Below, piece after piece: positions 12,615-12,715 of a stretch of 12,715 nt of DNA (within the stretch, counting starts at the first letter, position 1; every line of letters starts with the position of its first letter). The stretch is from contig JABMRP010001403.1 of NCBI GenBank assembly GCA_013202535.1, forward strand, positions 1 through 12,715. Direction: 5' to 3'. A program made the position numbers and the translations under genes. Under the pieces are notes generated by a model, which saw only the letters and a list, made by a program, of their open reading frames with translations, had not been told where the DNA came from and did not search any database. This DNA comes from Planctomycetota bacterium. Lineage in GTDB: Bacteria > Planctomycetota > Planctomycetia > Pirellulales > Thermoguttaceae.

Positions 12615-12715
12615 ACAAGGAAAGGACAAGGAAAGACAAGGAAAGACAAGGAAAAGGGCAAGGAAAAGGGCAAGGAACAGGGCAAGGCAGAGGGCAAGGA
12701 AAAGGGCAAGGAAAA
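12615..12715 (+). repeat. Tandem array, unit length changing from 10-11 to 12 nt
   Basis: Units of the type ACAAGGAAAG (11 nt at 12615, then 10 nt at 12626 and 12636) pass into 12-nt units CAAGGAAAAGGG at 12647, 12659, 12671 (AACAGGG variant), 12683 (GCAGAGGG variant) and 12695, with a further partial copy at 12707 cut by the window end. The 12-nt part reads as Lys-Glu-Lys-Gly repeats in one frame, but no start codon or upstream coding pattern supports a protein. Slippage-generated low-complexity DNA is the simplest reading. Confidence 0.85.

Noticed and set aside
12648..12715. Start of a Lys-Glu-Lys-Gly repeat protein
   Set aside because: No start codon, ribosome-binding site or coding pattern lies upstream, and the frame is lost in the 10-nt units.
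1..12715. CRISPR array, tRNA, rRNA, riboswitch, toxin-antitoxin pair or phage genes
   Set aside because: I saw no regularly spaced direct repeats with unique spacers, no cloverleaf or rRNA sequence, no recognisable riboswitch core, and no matching protein families on either strand.

Overview
The window looks like chromosomal DNA of a planctomycete (Planctomycetota, probably Pirellulales-like). The evidence is the high GC content, the gene types (a GntP-family permease with a long soluble insert, Tat-exported and signal-peptide proteins without wider homologs I recognise, a CE15-type secreted esterase, a eukaryote-like steroid 5-alpha-reductase homolog, a human-ADSL-like PurB) and intergenic spaces full of palindromic repeats. 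The taxonomic call is inference from gene style, not from a marker gene. I see no rRNA, tRNA, CRISPR array, phage or transposase gene.

Layout. (1) Positions 1-3003, minus strand: a probable transcription unit in the order HD-domain phosphohydrolase, free methionine-(R)-sulfoxide reductase (msrC), purB; purB runs off the left edge and lacks its C-terminal third. A long REP/BIME-like inverted repeat lies between msrC and purB and supplies the last codons and stop of msrC. (2) 3004-3440: divergent intergenic region with a second nested inverted repeat. (3) 3441-6045, plus strand: a two-gene unit, a 653-residue exported protein of unknown function followed 7 nt later by a hotdog (PaaI-like) thioesterase with a Cys-rich N-terminal extension. 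(4) 6046-6358: convergent intergenic region with an AT-rich 42-bp inverted repeat. (5) 6359-8152, minus strand: a Tat-exported TIM-barrel-like protein followed 9 nt later by a membrane protein homologous to SRD5A. (6) 8211-8280: a third nested inverted repeat. (7) 8286-10091, minus: GntP permease. (8) 10275-10580, plus: small unknown protein; 10644-10871, minus: small membrane-anchored zinc-ribbon protein. (9) 10872-11218: divergent intergenic region with two dyads upstream of the esterase. (10) 11219-12499, plus: secreted CE15-like esterase. (11) 12500-12715: purine-rich low-complexity DNA becoming a 10/12-bp tandem array that runs off the right edge.

Functional reading. Most genes are housekeeping or peripheral metabolism: purine synthesis, nucleotide hydrolysis, oxidised-methionine repair, acyl-CoA hydrolysis, sugar-acid uptake and plant-polymer (glucuronoyl ester) breakdown. 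The GntP permease and the CE15 esterase would fit a sugar-acid scavenging lifestyle, but they are not adjacent or co-directional, so a joint pathway is only a suggestion. No complete novel multi-gene system is evident. The least explained signals are the three sequence-unrelated compound palindromes built on one plan, the Cys-rich/thioesterase fusion, the soluble insert in the permease, and the pairing of an SRD5A-like enzyme with a Tat-exported protein.
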